A DNA stretch of 7,403 bases from Actinomycetota bacterium (GTDB lineage: Bacteria; Actinomycetota; Actinomycetes; Nanopelagicales; Nanopelagicaceae), in NCBI GenBank assembly GCA_005787645.1, contig SYAM01000118.1:1-7403 (forward strand), read 5' to 3'. Under the pieces are notes generated by a model. That model did not search any database, was not told where the DNA came from, and saw only the letters and a list, made by a program, of their open reading frames with translations. Below, piece after piece: positions 1-6,716 of the stretch (position 1 is its first letter; each line of letters starts with the position of its first letter). Both the position numbers and the translations under genes were made by a program.

Positions 1-326
1 GAGAGTTGGCGATTCATCTGCGCCATTTGTAGCTCGTAGTCGAAATCGCTCACTGCACGTAAACCCTTAACGATCGCACGAATCTTTCGCTCCTTGCAAT
101 AATCGATGAGTAATCCACTCCAAGAATCCACTTTCACATTTACAAAGCCCTTGACAGTTTCGCGAATCATCTCCATCCGTTCTTCTACGGTGAAGAGCGA
201 ACCTTTAGTCCGGTTCACGAGAACTGCGACCACGACCTCATCAAATTGTTCACTCGCTCGCTCGATGACATCCAAATGGCCATACGTGATGGGGTCGAAG
301 GAGCCTGGACAGACCACGCGCATCAT
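1..326 (-). CDS. coaD: Phosphopantetheine adenylyltransferase (CoaD), partial at left edge
   Basis: CoaD transfers AMP from ATP to 4'-phosphopantetheine, giving dephospho-CoA, the next-to-last step of coenzyme A synthesis in the cytoplasm. The visible 108 residues start MMRVVCPGSFDPITYGHLDV. They contain the nucleotidyltransferase T-x-G-H motif (T14-H17), the KGLR phosphate/substrate-binding box (87-90) and the following DFDYELQMAQMNR segment. KGLR in place of the RGLR of E. coli is, as I recall, the mycobacterial form. The family is about 160 residues, so roughly 50 C-terminal residues, including the ISSTxxR-type ATP-binding motif, lie beyond the window. Two consecutive ATGs (326 and 323) are possible starts; the first matches the usual length before CPGSFDP. 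The bases just upstream are CCCC, so there is no Shine-Dalgarno. It lies 37 bp after rsmD and is probably the distal gene of the same operon. Identity is very secure. Confidence 0.96.
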   Translation of the reverse strand, partial: MMRVVCPGSFDPITYGHLDVIERASEQFDEVVVAVLVNRTKGSLFTVEERMEMIRETVKGFVNVKVDSWSGLLIDYCKERKIRAIVKGLRAVSDFDYELQMAQMNRQL

Positions 327-363
327 GGGGACACGTTAGCAAGCAAAGGCCTACTACCGAAAC

Positions 364-930
364 TCAGAATTGAGCAAAATACACGGTTCCTTCACCATAC
401 TTCCGCTCTTTAATGGGGGTATAACCCACGGGCCACGAAAATGCGTTCAAACGGCTTGCACGCTCTGCGATGACAACACCATCAGATTTAAAGATCTGCT
501 TCTCAATGATTTTTGATAAGACTTTCTCGATAGTGGAATTAGGAACTTCATACGGAGGGTCAAGGTAAATCACGTCGAAGTGAGATTCCTTGTTGGTCGC
601 TAAATCAAGGAACGAATCGACGCTCATTCGCAGAACTGAGAATGAGCCAGTAACGACATTCCTTATTAAGTCGTAATTTTCTCGACACACATTGGCGGCT
701 TTCACATCTTTCTCAACCGCTATCACTTCTGCGGCTCCTCGAGAGAGCGCCTCTAGTCCAACTGCTCCAGTGCCACCATACAAATCAAGCAAGCTAATAC
801 CTTCACATGTACCTATTTCGGATTCGAGTGCAGAGAAGATTCCCTCACGCGTTCTATCGGATGTCGGCCTTGTGACCCCAGCCGGGGTGACGAGAGTTCT
901 CCCTTTGGCGCTGCCAGCGATGATCCGCAT
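364..930 (-). CDS. rsmD: 16S rRNA (guanine(966)-N2)-methyltransferase RsmD
   Basis: RsmD uses S-adenosylmethionine to methylate N2 of G966 (E. coli numbering) in 16S rRNA during 30S assembly. The 188-residue protein has the expected family length. It begins MRIIAGSAKGRTL, followed by the conserved RPTSDRTREGIFSAL segment (21-35). The SAM-binding motif I is LLDLYGGTGAVGLEALSRGA (47-66), and the acidic ribose-binding position is the E in AVEKD (71-75). The catalytic motif IV is LDPPY (123-127), and the C-terminal strand is RKYGEGTVYF (176-185). The open frame extends 14 codons further upstream to 972, but that would overlap recG and adds nothing conserved, so ATG at 930 is chosen. The start lies 10 bp after the recG stop; the intervening bases show no clear Shine-Dalgarno, suggesting coupling or SD-independent initiation. 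The rsmD-coaD order is a widely conserved pair. Confidence 0.96.
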   Translation of the reverse strand: MRIIAGSAKGRTLVTPAGVTRPTSDRTREGIFSALESEIGTCEGISLLDLYGGTGAVGLEALSRGAAEVIAVEKDVKAANVCRENYDLIRNVVTGSFSVLRMSVDSFLDLATNKESHFDVIYLDPPYEVPNSTIEKVLSKIIEKQIFKSDGVVIAERASRLNAFSWPVGYTPIKERKYGEGTVYFAQF

Positions 931-940
931 AAAATGACCG

Positions 941-3085
941 TCAAGCTTTCTCAATGAAATCAGCACGTTCATCGCGTTCTAATTTCGCAAGTTCTTCGCG
1001 CAATGCCGGAAACTCTTTCAGGTCAGGATCGTCGGCAATAATCTCTATTGCAATCTCTCGAGAGCGTTCGATGATTTTTTCATCACGGAGAACGCGAAGT
1101 AAGCGAAGTTGTGACCTGGTTCCTGACTGTGCGGTCCCAAGAACGTCACCTTCACGTCGTTGGTCAAGATCAACCCTCGCCAACTCGAAGCCATCGTTGG
1201 ATGCCGCCACTGCGTGTAATCGCTCCATAGCGCTGCTCTCCTGGTCACCTTTGGTGAGCAATAAACATAGCCCGGGTTTACTTCCCCGTCCGACTCGACC
1301 TCGCAATTGATGTAGCTGAGAGATACCGAATCGATCCGCATCAGCAATCACCATGACCGTCGCATTCGGCACATCGACACCTACTTCGATCACTGTAGTC
1401 GCAACGAGTGCATCAACTTCGCCTGCAGCAAACTTCTGCATAGTGCGATCTTTCTCTTCACTAGGCAATTTTCCGTGTAGTAAAGCGACTCGAATGGATG
1501 AGAGTGGGCCCTGAGTGAGGAGGGCATAGAGCGATTCCACCGAGTGCGCATCGGCAAGTTCTCCACTCTCTTTACTCTCTCCGGCTTCGATTCTCGGTGC
1601 TACCACATACGCCTGTGCCCCACCTTTGACTTCTTCGCGAATTCGCTCCCACGCGCGCTCTACATAATGAGGTTTCTCTCCCTCATGAATTACATGAGTA
1701 GTGATTGGTGAACGACCTTTTGGTAGCTCTCGGAGAGTGGAAATATCCAGATCACCAAAGACTGTCATAGCCACAGTGCGTGGAATTGGAGTTGCTGTCA
1801 TCACGAGTAAATGTGGCGGCAATTGCGCTTTCAACTTCAGCGCATCTCGCTGCTCGACGCCAAATCGATGTTGCTCGTCAACGACAATTAATCCTAGGTC
1901 AGAGAATTCGACACCTTCACTGAGTAGCGCATGAGTACCAATCACTATTCCCGCCGAGCCATCTTTTATTTGAGCAAGAATCTCACGGCGCACACCAATG
2001 GGTGTTGAACCAGTCAGAAGTACAACCCGAGTAGCTCGGTCGCTTCCACCGAGCATTCCTGCCGTGGCTAATTCGCCGAGGGTCGAAGAGATAGAACGGA
2101 GATGTTGCGCAGCAAGCACCTCTGTTGGTGCCAAGAGTGCGCCTTGACCTCCAGTGTCAACGACTGCAAGGAGTGCCCGCAACGCCACGATTGTCTTACC
2201 TGAACCAACTTCACCTTGTAAAAGTCGATGCATGGGACGCTGAGATTTCATATCGCTTTCAATCTCATTTCCCACAGAGATCTGCCCTGGGGTCAATTCG
2301 AAGGGAAGGTTGGCATCAAAAATCTCAAGCAAGCCTCCGCTTCTAAAGAGTCGAGGTGTGGCATGCAAGGTCTCGAACTGATGTCGTCGTCGTGCGAGGA
2401 GTAGTTGGAGCGAAAGCGCTTCATCAAAGGTCAATCTCTCGAATGCACGCGATGCGTCAATTTGAGAGTCAGGTAAATGGATATCTTTAAGTGCTTGATG
2501 AACGCTCGGTAGATTTCCTCGATATTTATCGGACAAAGTCTCTGGGATCTCATCGATAACATCGAGAATCGTGCGAATGCATTGACCAATCTTCCAGGAG
2601 GGAAGTTTGGCTGTGGCTGGATAGACCGGAATCAACTTTCCAGCGAACTCTCCGGCAGCTTCATCGCTATCGGTGCCATCGGGGATGAGTAAGTATTCAG
2701 GATGAGCCAATTGTCGTAGCCCTTTGTAGGTGCCGATCTTGCCGGCAAATAAACCGGTACGACCCACACGCATCTCACGTTCTCGCCACGCTTGATTGAA
2801 GAAGGTCAGGGAGAGCTTCTTCTTTCCATCGCTGACTTTCACTTCAAGGATCGAACCCTTCCGTCCGCGCATTGGGCGATTATTGGTATCGACAATCTCT
2901 GCTAGCACTGTGACCACATCGCCATCTTTCAACTGATCGATATCGGTAAGTTCACCACGAGCGACATAGCGACGTGGATAATGGCGAAGTAGATCTTCAA
3001 CTGTTGTGTAACCAAATGCAGTGTTGAGCGCCTTTGCAGTGCGGTCGCCAAGAGCGCTGGAGAGTCTTGCGTTGAGCGCGACCAT
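941..3085 (-). CDS. recG: ATP-dependent DNA helicase RecG
   Basis: RecG is a superfamily 2 DNA translocase that regresses stalled replication forks and processes branched recombination intermediates and R-loops. The 714-residue product is full length. The N-terminal wedge/OB region includes DLLRHYPRRY (31-40) and GDVVTVLAEI (55-64). The motor follows, with Walker A GEVGSGKT (291-298), the TEVLAAQH motif Ia (321-328), and DEQHRFGVEQR (403-413) as the DExH-type Walker B. Next come motif III TATPIPRT (430-437), TTVIEVGVDVPNA (563-575) and the arginine-finger motif QLRGRVGRG (593-601). The C-terminal TRG translocation motif is FELARVDLDQRREGDVLG (633-650) followed by QSG. RREGD in place of the E. 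coli RGPGE is, as I recall, the actinobacterial form. ATG at 3085 is 9 bp after the upstream stop; a weak AGGT (3093-3096) overlaps that stop. It is probably the second gene of the DAK2-recG-rsmD-coaD operon. Confidence 0.97.
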   Translation of the reverse strand: MVALNARLSSALGDRTAKALNTAFGYTTVEDLLRHYPRRYVARGELTDIDQLKDGDVVTVLAEIVDTNNRPMRGRKGSILEVKVSDGKKKLSLTFFNQAWREREMRVGRTGLFAGKIGTYKGLRQLAHPEYLLIPDGTDSDEAAGEFAGKLIPVYPATAKLPSWKIGQCIRTILDVIDEIPETLSDKYRGNLPSVHQALKDIHLPDSQIDASRAFERLTFDEALSLQLLLARRRHQFETLHATPRLFRSGGLLEIFDANLPFELTPGQISVGNEIESDMKSQRPMHRLLQGEVGSGKTIVALRALLAVVDTGGQGALLAPTEVLAAQHLRSISSTLGELATAGMLGGSDRATRVVLLTGSTPIGVRREILAQIKDGSAGIVIGTHALLSEGVEFSDLGLIVVDEQHRFGVEQRDALKLKAQLPPHLLVMTATPIPRTVAMTVFGDLDISTLRELPKGRSPITTHVIHEGEKPHYVERAWERIREEVKGGAQAYVVAPRIEAGESKESGELADAHSVESLYALLTQGPLSSIRVALLHGKLPSEEKDRTMQKFAAGEVDALVATTVIEVGVDVPNATVMVIADADRFGISQLHQLRGRVGRGSKPGLCLLLTKGDQESSAMERLHAVAASNDGFELARVDLDQRREGDVLGTAQSGTRSQLRLLRVLRDEKIIERSREIAIEIIADDPDLKEFPALREELAKLERDERADFIEKA

Positions 3086-3094
3086 ATCGTCGAC

Positions 3095-4666
3095 CTATTC
3101 GATTCCGATCAAGAGTGGATACCACGCTTGCCCACCTAAATAAGTCGTCACCTCGATAGATGGGAACTCGTCATTGATTCGCTCGATCAATTGAGTAACT
3201 AACTCCTCGTGAGCCTCTGCACCACGGACTAAGGTAAGGAGTTCAGATGACCCATTTACCGCGCGTGAGATAGCTTCCATCGCAACATCTACTTCGTTTG
3301 TACCAGAGGCAATCACAACGCGATCTCTAAGCGCGATGACAGAGCCCGCTGTGACGAGTAATTCCCCCGAACGCATCTCACGGGGTGCTTTAGCCATCGT
3401 GATGGAGATTGTCCGCGTCGATGCCGCCTCCATCGCCTCCACTTCATCTGCTAGTTCAGATAGATTGCTATCGGAATGGGTGGAGATAGCCGCCAGCGCT
3501 TGAAGTGGTGAGTGTGAGCGGATGACCGCGACATTTACCCCCTTACTCTCTAATTTAGTGGCCGCGCCCAGAGCGCTCTCGTATCCGTGGAAATCGTGTG
3601 GGATGAGGATGACCTCATCGCTCATAGCGGCTGCTCGCACCCACTCATCTGGGCTCACTCGGCGGGAATCAAAGGCGCTAATCACGCTAACTCCAGATTC
3701 CTCCATCAACTCCACGAACCCTGGACCATTTGCGACGGTGATGAGTTTGCGCTCACCCTTACAACCAGTGACTTCCAGTGCAGTTATGCGAATGTTCTCT
3801 GGGTTGCCAATCTCTTTGGCGTAGATAACGGATTGCTCCACGTGATCGGTATGAACATGGACCTTCCAAAATGTGGACTCCCCAACGATTAGCAAACTCT
3901 CACCGATTCGGGCGAGGTTACTGCGGAGCGCTTCAATCTTTTCCGAAGGGATATTCACAAGGTCATACATCACCTCAAATGCACCATCGCTTCTATGCGA
4001 ATGTTGCGACTTGACGCTATTTGCACCTTTCTGTTCCGGTAAATCTGTAAGTGATTGGGAGCCTTCATCGAGTACTGCAACTAGTGAGCGATATATCAAT
4101 TCGATTCCATGGGCACCAGCATCAATGGTGCCGCGCGAAGATTCACTCGGTGGATTCTCCGCGCTATCAAGAGTTGAAGCGCGTGCTGCTTTCCATGCGG
4201 CGAGAGCGACTTCGCCATCTCGCTTTATCTCACTCCCCCACGTAGTGACATTACTTGCCGCATCTTTTGCTGCGCGTGCAACCGAGAGGATCGTTCCCTC
4301 TTTTGGATCTGCTACTGCTTTCAATGCCCGTTCGTGGGCAAGTGAGAATGCCTTTGGTAAGTTCTCGCGCAGACCATCGGCAAAGCCGCGCAAGATTTGG
4401 CTGAGTAGGACTCCAGAATTTCCTTGGGCGCCATGGAGCGCACCTTCCGCCGCAGCATCGGCGACAACGCCAAGTTCATCAGAACTCTCTCGCTCGACCG
4501 CATCCGCTGCTGCTCGGATGGTTGCCTCCATATTCGATCCGGTATCAGCATCGGCAACGGGATAGAGGTTCTCATCATTGAGACGTTGGCGAGAGCGCGC
4601 AATTTCATCTCGCGCCCGTGCGAGCCAGGCGCGAAAGGAGGCGACATCTAGCTCTCGGTGGCCCAT
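3095..4666 (-). CDS. DAK2 (DhaL-like) / FakA-like kinase, probable fatty acid kinase subunit
   Basis: This 523-residue protein has the layout of the DAK2/YloV/FakA family. In Firmicutes FakA phosphorylates fatty acids held by a FakB (DegV) partner, making acyl-phosphate for phospholipid synthesis. The N-terminal DhaL-like nucleotide domain has the Mg/ATP motif YPVADADTGSN (35-45, acidic D39 and D41), HGAQGNSGVLLSQILRGF (78-95), EGTILSVARAAKDAA (123-137) and GTIDAGAHGIELIY (179-192). The middle domain has the WKVHVHTD box (267-274, H270 and H272), and the C-terminal third resembles the FakB-binding/EDD-like part. The usual DGD is DAD here. The residue where Firmicute FakA places a zinc-binding Cys appears non-Cys (around EVMY, 231-234). 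The frame stays open to 4831, but that extension runs antisense into rpmB; ATG at 4666 fits the family start. There is no Shine-Dalgarno (the leader reads CCTCC). No FakB gene is in the window, so the substrate is inferred. Confidence 0.88.
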   Translation of the reverse strand: MGHRELDVASFRAWLARARDEIARSRQRLNDENLYPVADADTGSNMEATIRAAADAVERESSDELGVVADAAAEGALHGAQGNSGVLLSQILRGFADGLRENLPKAFSLAHERALKAVADPKEGTILSVARAAKDAASNVTTWGSEIKRDGEVALAAWKAARASTLDSAENPPSESSRGTIDAGAHGIELIYRSLVAVLDEGSQSLTDLPEQKGANSVKSQHSHRSDGAFEVMYDLVNIPSEKIEALRSNLARIGESLLIVGESTFWKVHVHTDHVEQSVIYAKEIGNPENIRITALEVTGCKGERKLITVANGPGFVELMEESGVSVISAFDSRRVSPDEWVRAAAMSDEVILIPHDFHGYESALGAATKLESKGVNVAVIRSHSPLQALAAISTHSDSNLSELADEVEAMEAASTRTISITMAKAPREMRSGELLVTAGSVIALRDRVVIASGTNEVDVAMEAISRAVNGSSELLTLVRGAEAHEELVTQLIERINDEFPSIEVTTYLGGQAWYPLLIGIE

Positions 4667-4687
4667 GGTTGAGGAGGTTACCGGCTG

Positions 4688-4693
4688 ATTAGA
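4688..4693 (-). promoter_or_regulatory. Possible -10 element for the DAK2-recG-rsmD-coaD operon
   Basis: On the minus strand this reads TCTAAT, five of six matches to TATAAT. It lies 21 bp upstream of the DAK2-gene ATG, which would give a leader of only about 15 nt. No convincing -35 hexamer is seen 16-18 bp upstream. It overlaps the -35-like box of the opposite-strand rpmB promoter candidate. The call rests on one hexamer and position alone. Confidence 0.22.
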
Positions 4694-4719
4694 CCGAAAA
4701 GGCGGGTCCGCGCTACCCT
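4690..4719 (+). promoter_or_regulatory. Candidate sigma-70-type promoter of rpmB
   Basis: TAGACC (4690-4695, four of six matches to TTGACA) is followed after 18 bp by TACCCT (4714-4719, TAnnnT). This would start transcription near 4726 and give a leader of about 30 nt holding the rpmB Shine-Dalgarno. The 91-bp divergent spacer must hold the rpmB promoter unless transcription enters from further left, which the opposing gene makes unlikely. The exact hexamers are uncertain. Confidence 0.33.
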
Positions 4720-4747
4720 TCGGTGCTCGAATTCCAGTACACCCATC

Positions 4748-4752
4748 GGAGG
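4748..4752 (+). promoter_or_regulatory. Shine-Dalgarno of rpmB
   Basis: GGAGG ends 5 nt before the ATG at 4758. This is one of only two strong ribosome binding sites in the window and fixes the rpmB start, as expected for a highly expressed ribosomal protein gene. Confidence 0.8.
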
Positions 4753-4757
4753 CGACC

Positions 4758-4946
4758 ATGGCAGCCAAGTGCGACATCTGTGGCAAAGGCCCACAGTTCG
4801 GCAATAGCATCTCGCACTCACACCGTCGCACCCGCCGACGCTGGAATCCAAATATTCAGCGGATCCGCACCCTTGTTAATGGTGTGACTCCTAAGCGTCA
4901 AAATGTCTGTGCTGCCTGCCTAAAGGCCGGCAAAGTATCTCGCTAG
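4758..4946 (+). CDS. rpmB: Large ribosomal subunit protein bL28, zinc-ribbon (four-Cys) type
   Basis: L28 is a small basic protein of the 50S subunit. The 62-residue product has family length and starts MAAKCDICGKGPQFGNSISH. The basic stretch RRTRRRWNPNIQRIR (23-37) and the C-terminal NVCAACLKAGKV segment follow. Cysteines C5, C8, C51 and C54 form two CxxC pairs, so this is the zinc-binding (C+) form. Actinobacteria often also carry a cysteine-less paralogue controlled by zinc limitation (Zur); none is in this window. It is transcribed divergently from the DAK2-recG operon, the usual arrangement in actinobacteria as I recall it. Its stop lies 7 bp from the stop of the convergent secreted-protein gene. 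The only plus-strand gene in the window; identity is certain. Confidence 0.97.
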   Translation: MAAKCDICGKGPQFGNSISHSHRRTRRRWNPNIQRIRTLVNGVTPKRQNVCAACLKAGKVSR

Positions 4947-4959
4947 TCGCGCATTAGCG
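4941..4959. terminator. Weak hairpin between the convergent rpmB and secreted-protein gene ends
   Basis: The sequence CGCTAGT-CGCGC-ATTAGCG can form a 7-bp stem (one G-U wobble) with a 5-nt loop. It covers the rpmB stop (4944-4946) and the stop of the opposing gene (4954-4956). On the plus strand only a TTT follows shortly after; on the minus strand there is no T tract. It could be a weak bidirectional terminator or chance; it is not a classical intrinsic terminator. Confidence 0.25.
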
Positions 4960-6684
4960 TCGTTTAAAACCGCTTGGACACTTGGGACTTAACCCGCTGA
5001 CCTTTTTCGTCGTCGCGCCTTTCGCGCAGGTAATAGTTACGCTCTTCTTCGCCGTTGGGGCTGGTGAGATGCCCGCTTGGGTTAACTTAATCCTGATTTT
5101 TGGTGATGAGAAGGTAAAGCCATAGGCGGCCATACGCAAGAAGCCGTCAGATTCAGAGATTGTCGTCGTAGCTACTCGATCCTCACCACTCTCATTAACA
5201 ATCGAAATGCTCGCACTCACCGGCGCACTTGTAAAACCGTAGATACAACGCGCTACTTGTGAATTCAATACCAAATCATATGTTCCGGTAATCAGAGTCT
5301 CTCCATCTGGCGCGAAATGTGGTGCGGCAACTTTGTAATCTAATGAACCAGAATCTGCATCGAAGGTTGGTGCACCCGAAGAATACGTGGTTGCATTAGT
5401 GAAAATTAGACCTGCGAGTGTTTTAGTTTGAGAAGTACAGCGCGCCAGCGCTTGCGCAGTATCGCTTTTCAGATTGAGGGTTTGAAAACTCCATTGAGTC
5501 GGAAGCGCCGCAGCTTTATCACCAAGAAGTGGCATCCAGTTAAGCATCTCTTGAATTCCAGAGTCATCATATTTATTACTGTGCCCTTTGAGTATCGAAA
5601 TGCTCTCCAACGGGCTACCCGGATCCTTGCCAACATAAATACCGCCACCTCTATCCTTCTCATATTGCGCGAGCATCGCTGGTGGTAACTGAGAATTCAT
5701 CACCCATCCATACGGAACCGGAACCTGCACAGGTTTTGCTTTGAGTGTTAACTCAACGGATGAGTTGTTACTACTCGGTATTACTGCTACTAGTGGTTCG
5801 GCAAGACGCCCATAGAGCCAGCCATTAAACCCTTGGTTCAATCGCAACTTCAATCCAAAGGTGATGTTCTCTGGAAAAGCCTGCGGTACCAAACAAATCT
5901 CTCGCGTCGCCATAAGGCATCGCGGATCAGTGGTAAAACCATTTAAGAAAGGTGGCGTCGGCGCTGCATTTGGATTACCCGCTGGTTGCCCGACATATTT
6001 TCTCGGCTCCAGACTCGGTCCTCCTGGCTTGAACTCACCACGCTCAATTGTCACCGGATAGATTCCATTAGTCAGGAGAGCGAGCGAAAATCTTTCGGTA
6101 CTTGATTTGCGTGCGGCGTAATAGTCACTTTTCACAAGATAGAGATCGCCGCCAGCATGGGGTGCGCTAGGAATTGATACCACTAACGGATTGCCACCGT
6201 CGGGCAATCCTTTCGAGGCATCGCCTTTTACTTTTGCATTAAATCCAGAGGTTAGCTCAGACTTATCAATCGCGAGTGTTGAGGTTTCTTTAGTCAAAGT
6301 ATTTTCCGTAGATACGCCCACAACACAATTACTTTGTGCAGCGCTCTTGCAGACCGTGAGATTTAAATCTGCCACTTGGCTAGAAAAATTAGATGGGCAC
6401 TCGGCCAGACTTTTGCAGGGCTTCATCCCTGCAATTCGTCCGTTGTCGACTCGAAATGTTGCAAGGAATGAATAAAACCGAACGAGTGAGCGGGTGTTAT
6501 TGACTAAATAACCGGTGTATCCGGGTCCATCTGGAGCGGTGATTTGGAATTGCTCATCAATTGTGCCTGCACTTTTTGCGTCAGTTGCCGTAGCCACAAC
6601 GTGCGACGTTGCTACAACAAAACTCAATAGAAGCGAAAGGAGGAGAGAGAGCGAGAGCCTTCGCTGCGCGCTATCGCTTCTCAT
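4954..6684 (-). CDS. Secreted cysteine-rich protein of unknown function with C-terminal Cys-bracketed tail
   Basis: I do not recognise a named family over the bulk of these 576 residues. The N terminus is a clear Sec signal peptide: MRSDSAQRR, then a Leu/Ser core (10-25) and a likely cleavage site near the Ala residues at 31-36. The mature part has ten cysteines (90, 96, 112, 120, 256, 264, 416, 480, 553, 569), an even number in neighbouring pairs, which suits disulfides outside the membrane. Residues about 415-540 look like an all-beta domain. The last 30 residues form a small Lys-rich module: TITC at 550-553, a TTKK core, then PKCPSGFKRR to the end. There is no LPxTG, no second membrane segment and no lipobox, so a freely exported protein is likely. 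ATG at 6684 is chosen because it gives an ideal signal peptide, although the ribosome site is poor (GGAG abuts the ATG). It lies 32 bp after the FKBP gene and is probably co-transcribed with it. Confidence 0.85.
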   Translation of the reverse strand: MRSDSAQRRLSLSLLLSLLLSFVVATSHVVATATDAKSAGTIDEQFQITAPDGPGYTGYLVNNTRSLVRFYSFLATFRVDNGRIAGMKPCKSLAECPSNFSSQVADLNLTVCKSAAQSNCVVGVSTENTLTKETSTLAIDKSELTSGFNAKVKGDASKGLPDGGNPLVVSIPSAPHAGGDLYLVKSDYYAARKSSTERFSLALLTNGIYPVTIERGEFKPGGPSLEPRKYVGQPAGNPNAAPTPPFLNGFTTDPRCLMATREICLVPQAFPENITFGLKLRLNQGFNGWLYGRLAEPLVAVIPSSNNSSVELTLKAKPVQVPVPYGWVMNSQLPPAMLAQYEKDRGGGIYVGKDPGSPLESISILKGHSNKYDDSGIQEMLNWMPLLGDKAAALPTQWSFQTLNLKSDTAQALARCTSQTKTLAGLIFTNATTYSSGAPTFDADSGSLDYKVAAPHFAPDGETLITGTYDLVLNSQVARCIYGFTSAPVSASISIVNESGEDRVATTTISESDGFLRMAAYGFTFSSPKIRIKLTQAGISPAPTAKKSVTITCAKGATTKKVSGLSPKCPSGFKRR

Positions 6685-6716
6685 CTCCGGACCTTAGCCT
6701 ATGGAGGGACTCTTTC

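Noticed and set aside
931..972. 14-codon upstream extension of rsmD
   Set aside because: It would overlap the end of recG, and the family begins at MRIIAGSAKG, which matches ATG 930.
3873..4565. Plus-strand 230-codon open frame
   Set aside because: It lies wholly antisense to the DAK2/FakA-like gene, whose motifs are unmistakable. The product is Ser/Ala/Arg-rich with no recognisable domain, as expected for the opposite strand of a moderately GC-rich gene.
4671..4677. GAGGAGG on the plus strand resembling a strong Shine-Dalgarno
   Set aside because: No start codon with an open frame follows at a suitable distance. On the minus strand the same bases are the CCTCC leader of the DAK2 gene.
4667..4831. 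55-codon upstream extension of the DAK2/FakA-like gene
   Set aside because: It would run through the divergent promoter region and antisense into rpmB, and the added residues show no family similarity. ATG 4666 gives the usual helix before the YPV motif.
4914..4931. GC-rich inverted repeat near the end of rpmB as a terminator
   Set aside because: The arms lie inside the coding sequence, contain a mismatch and have no following T-run; they encode the conserved AACLKAGK segment.
5428..5688. Plus-strand 86-codon open frame within the unknown secreted protein gene
   Set aside because: It is antisense to a gene with a clear signal peptide and conserved-looking cysteine pattern, has no ribosome site, and its product has no recognisable features.
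6636..6660. Purine-rich low-complexity stretch as a repeat element
   Set aside because: On the minus strand it encodes the Leu/Ser core of the signal peptide, which explains the simple composition.
6655..6684. Tat (twin-arginine) signal in the unknown secreted protein
   Set aside because: There is an RR pair, but the residues after it (RRLSL) do not fit the RRxFLK-type consensus, and the core is strongly hydrophobic as in Sec signals.
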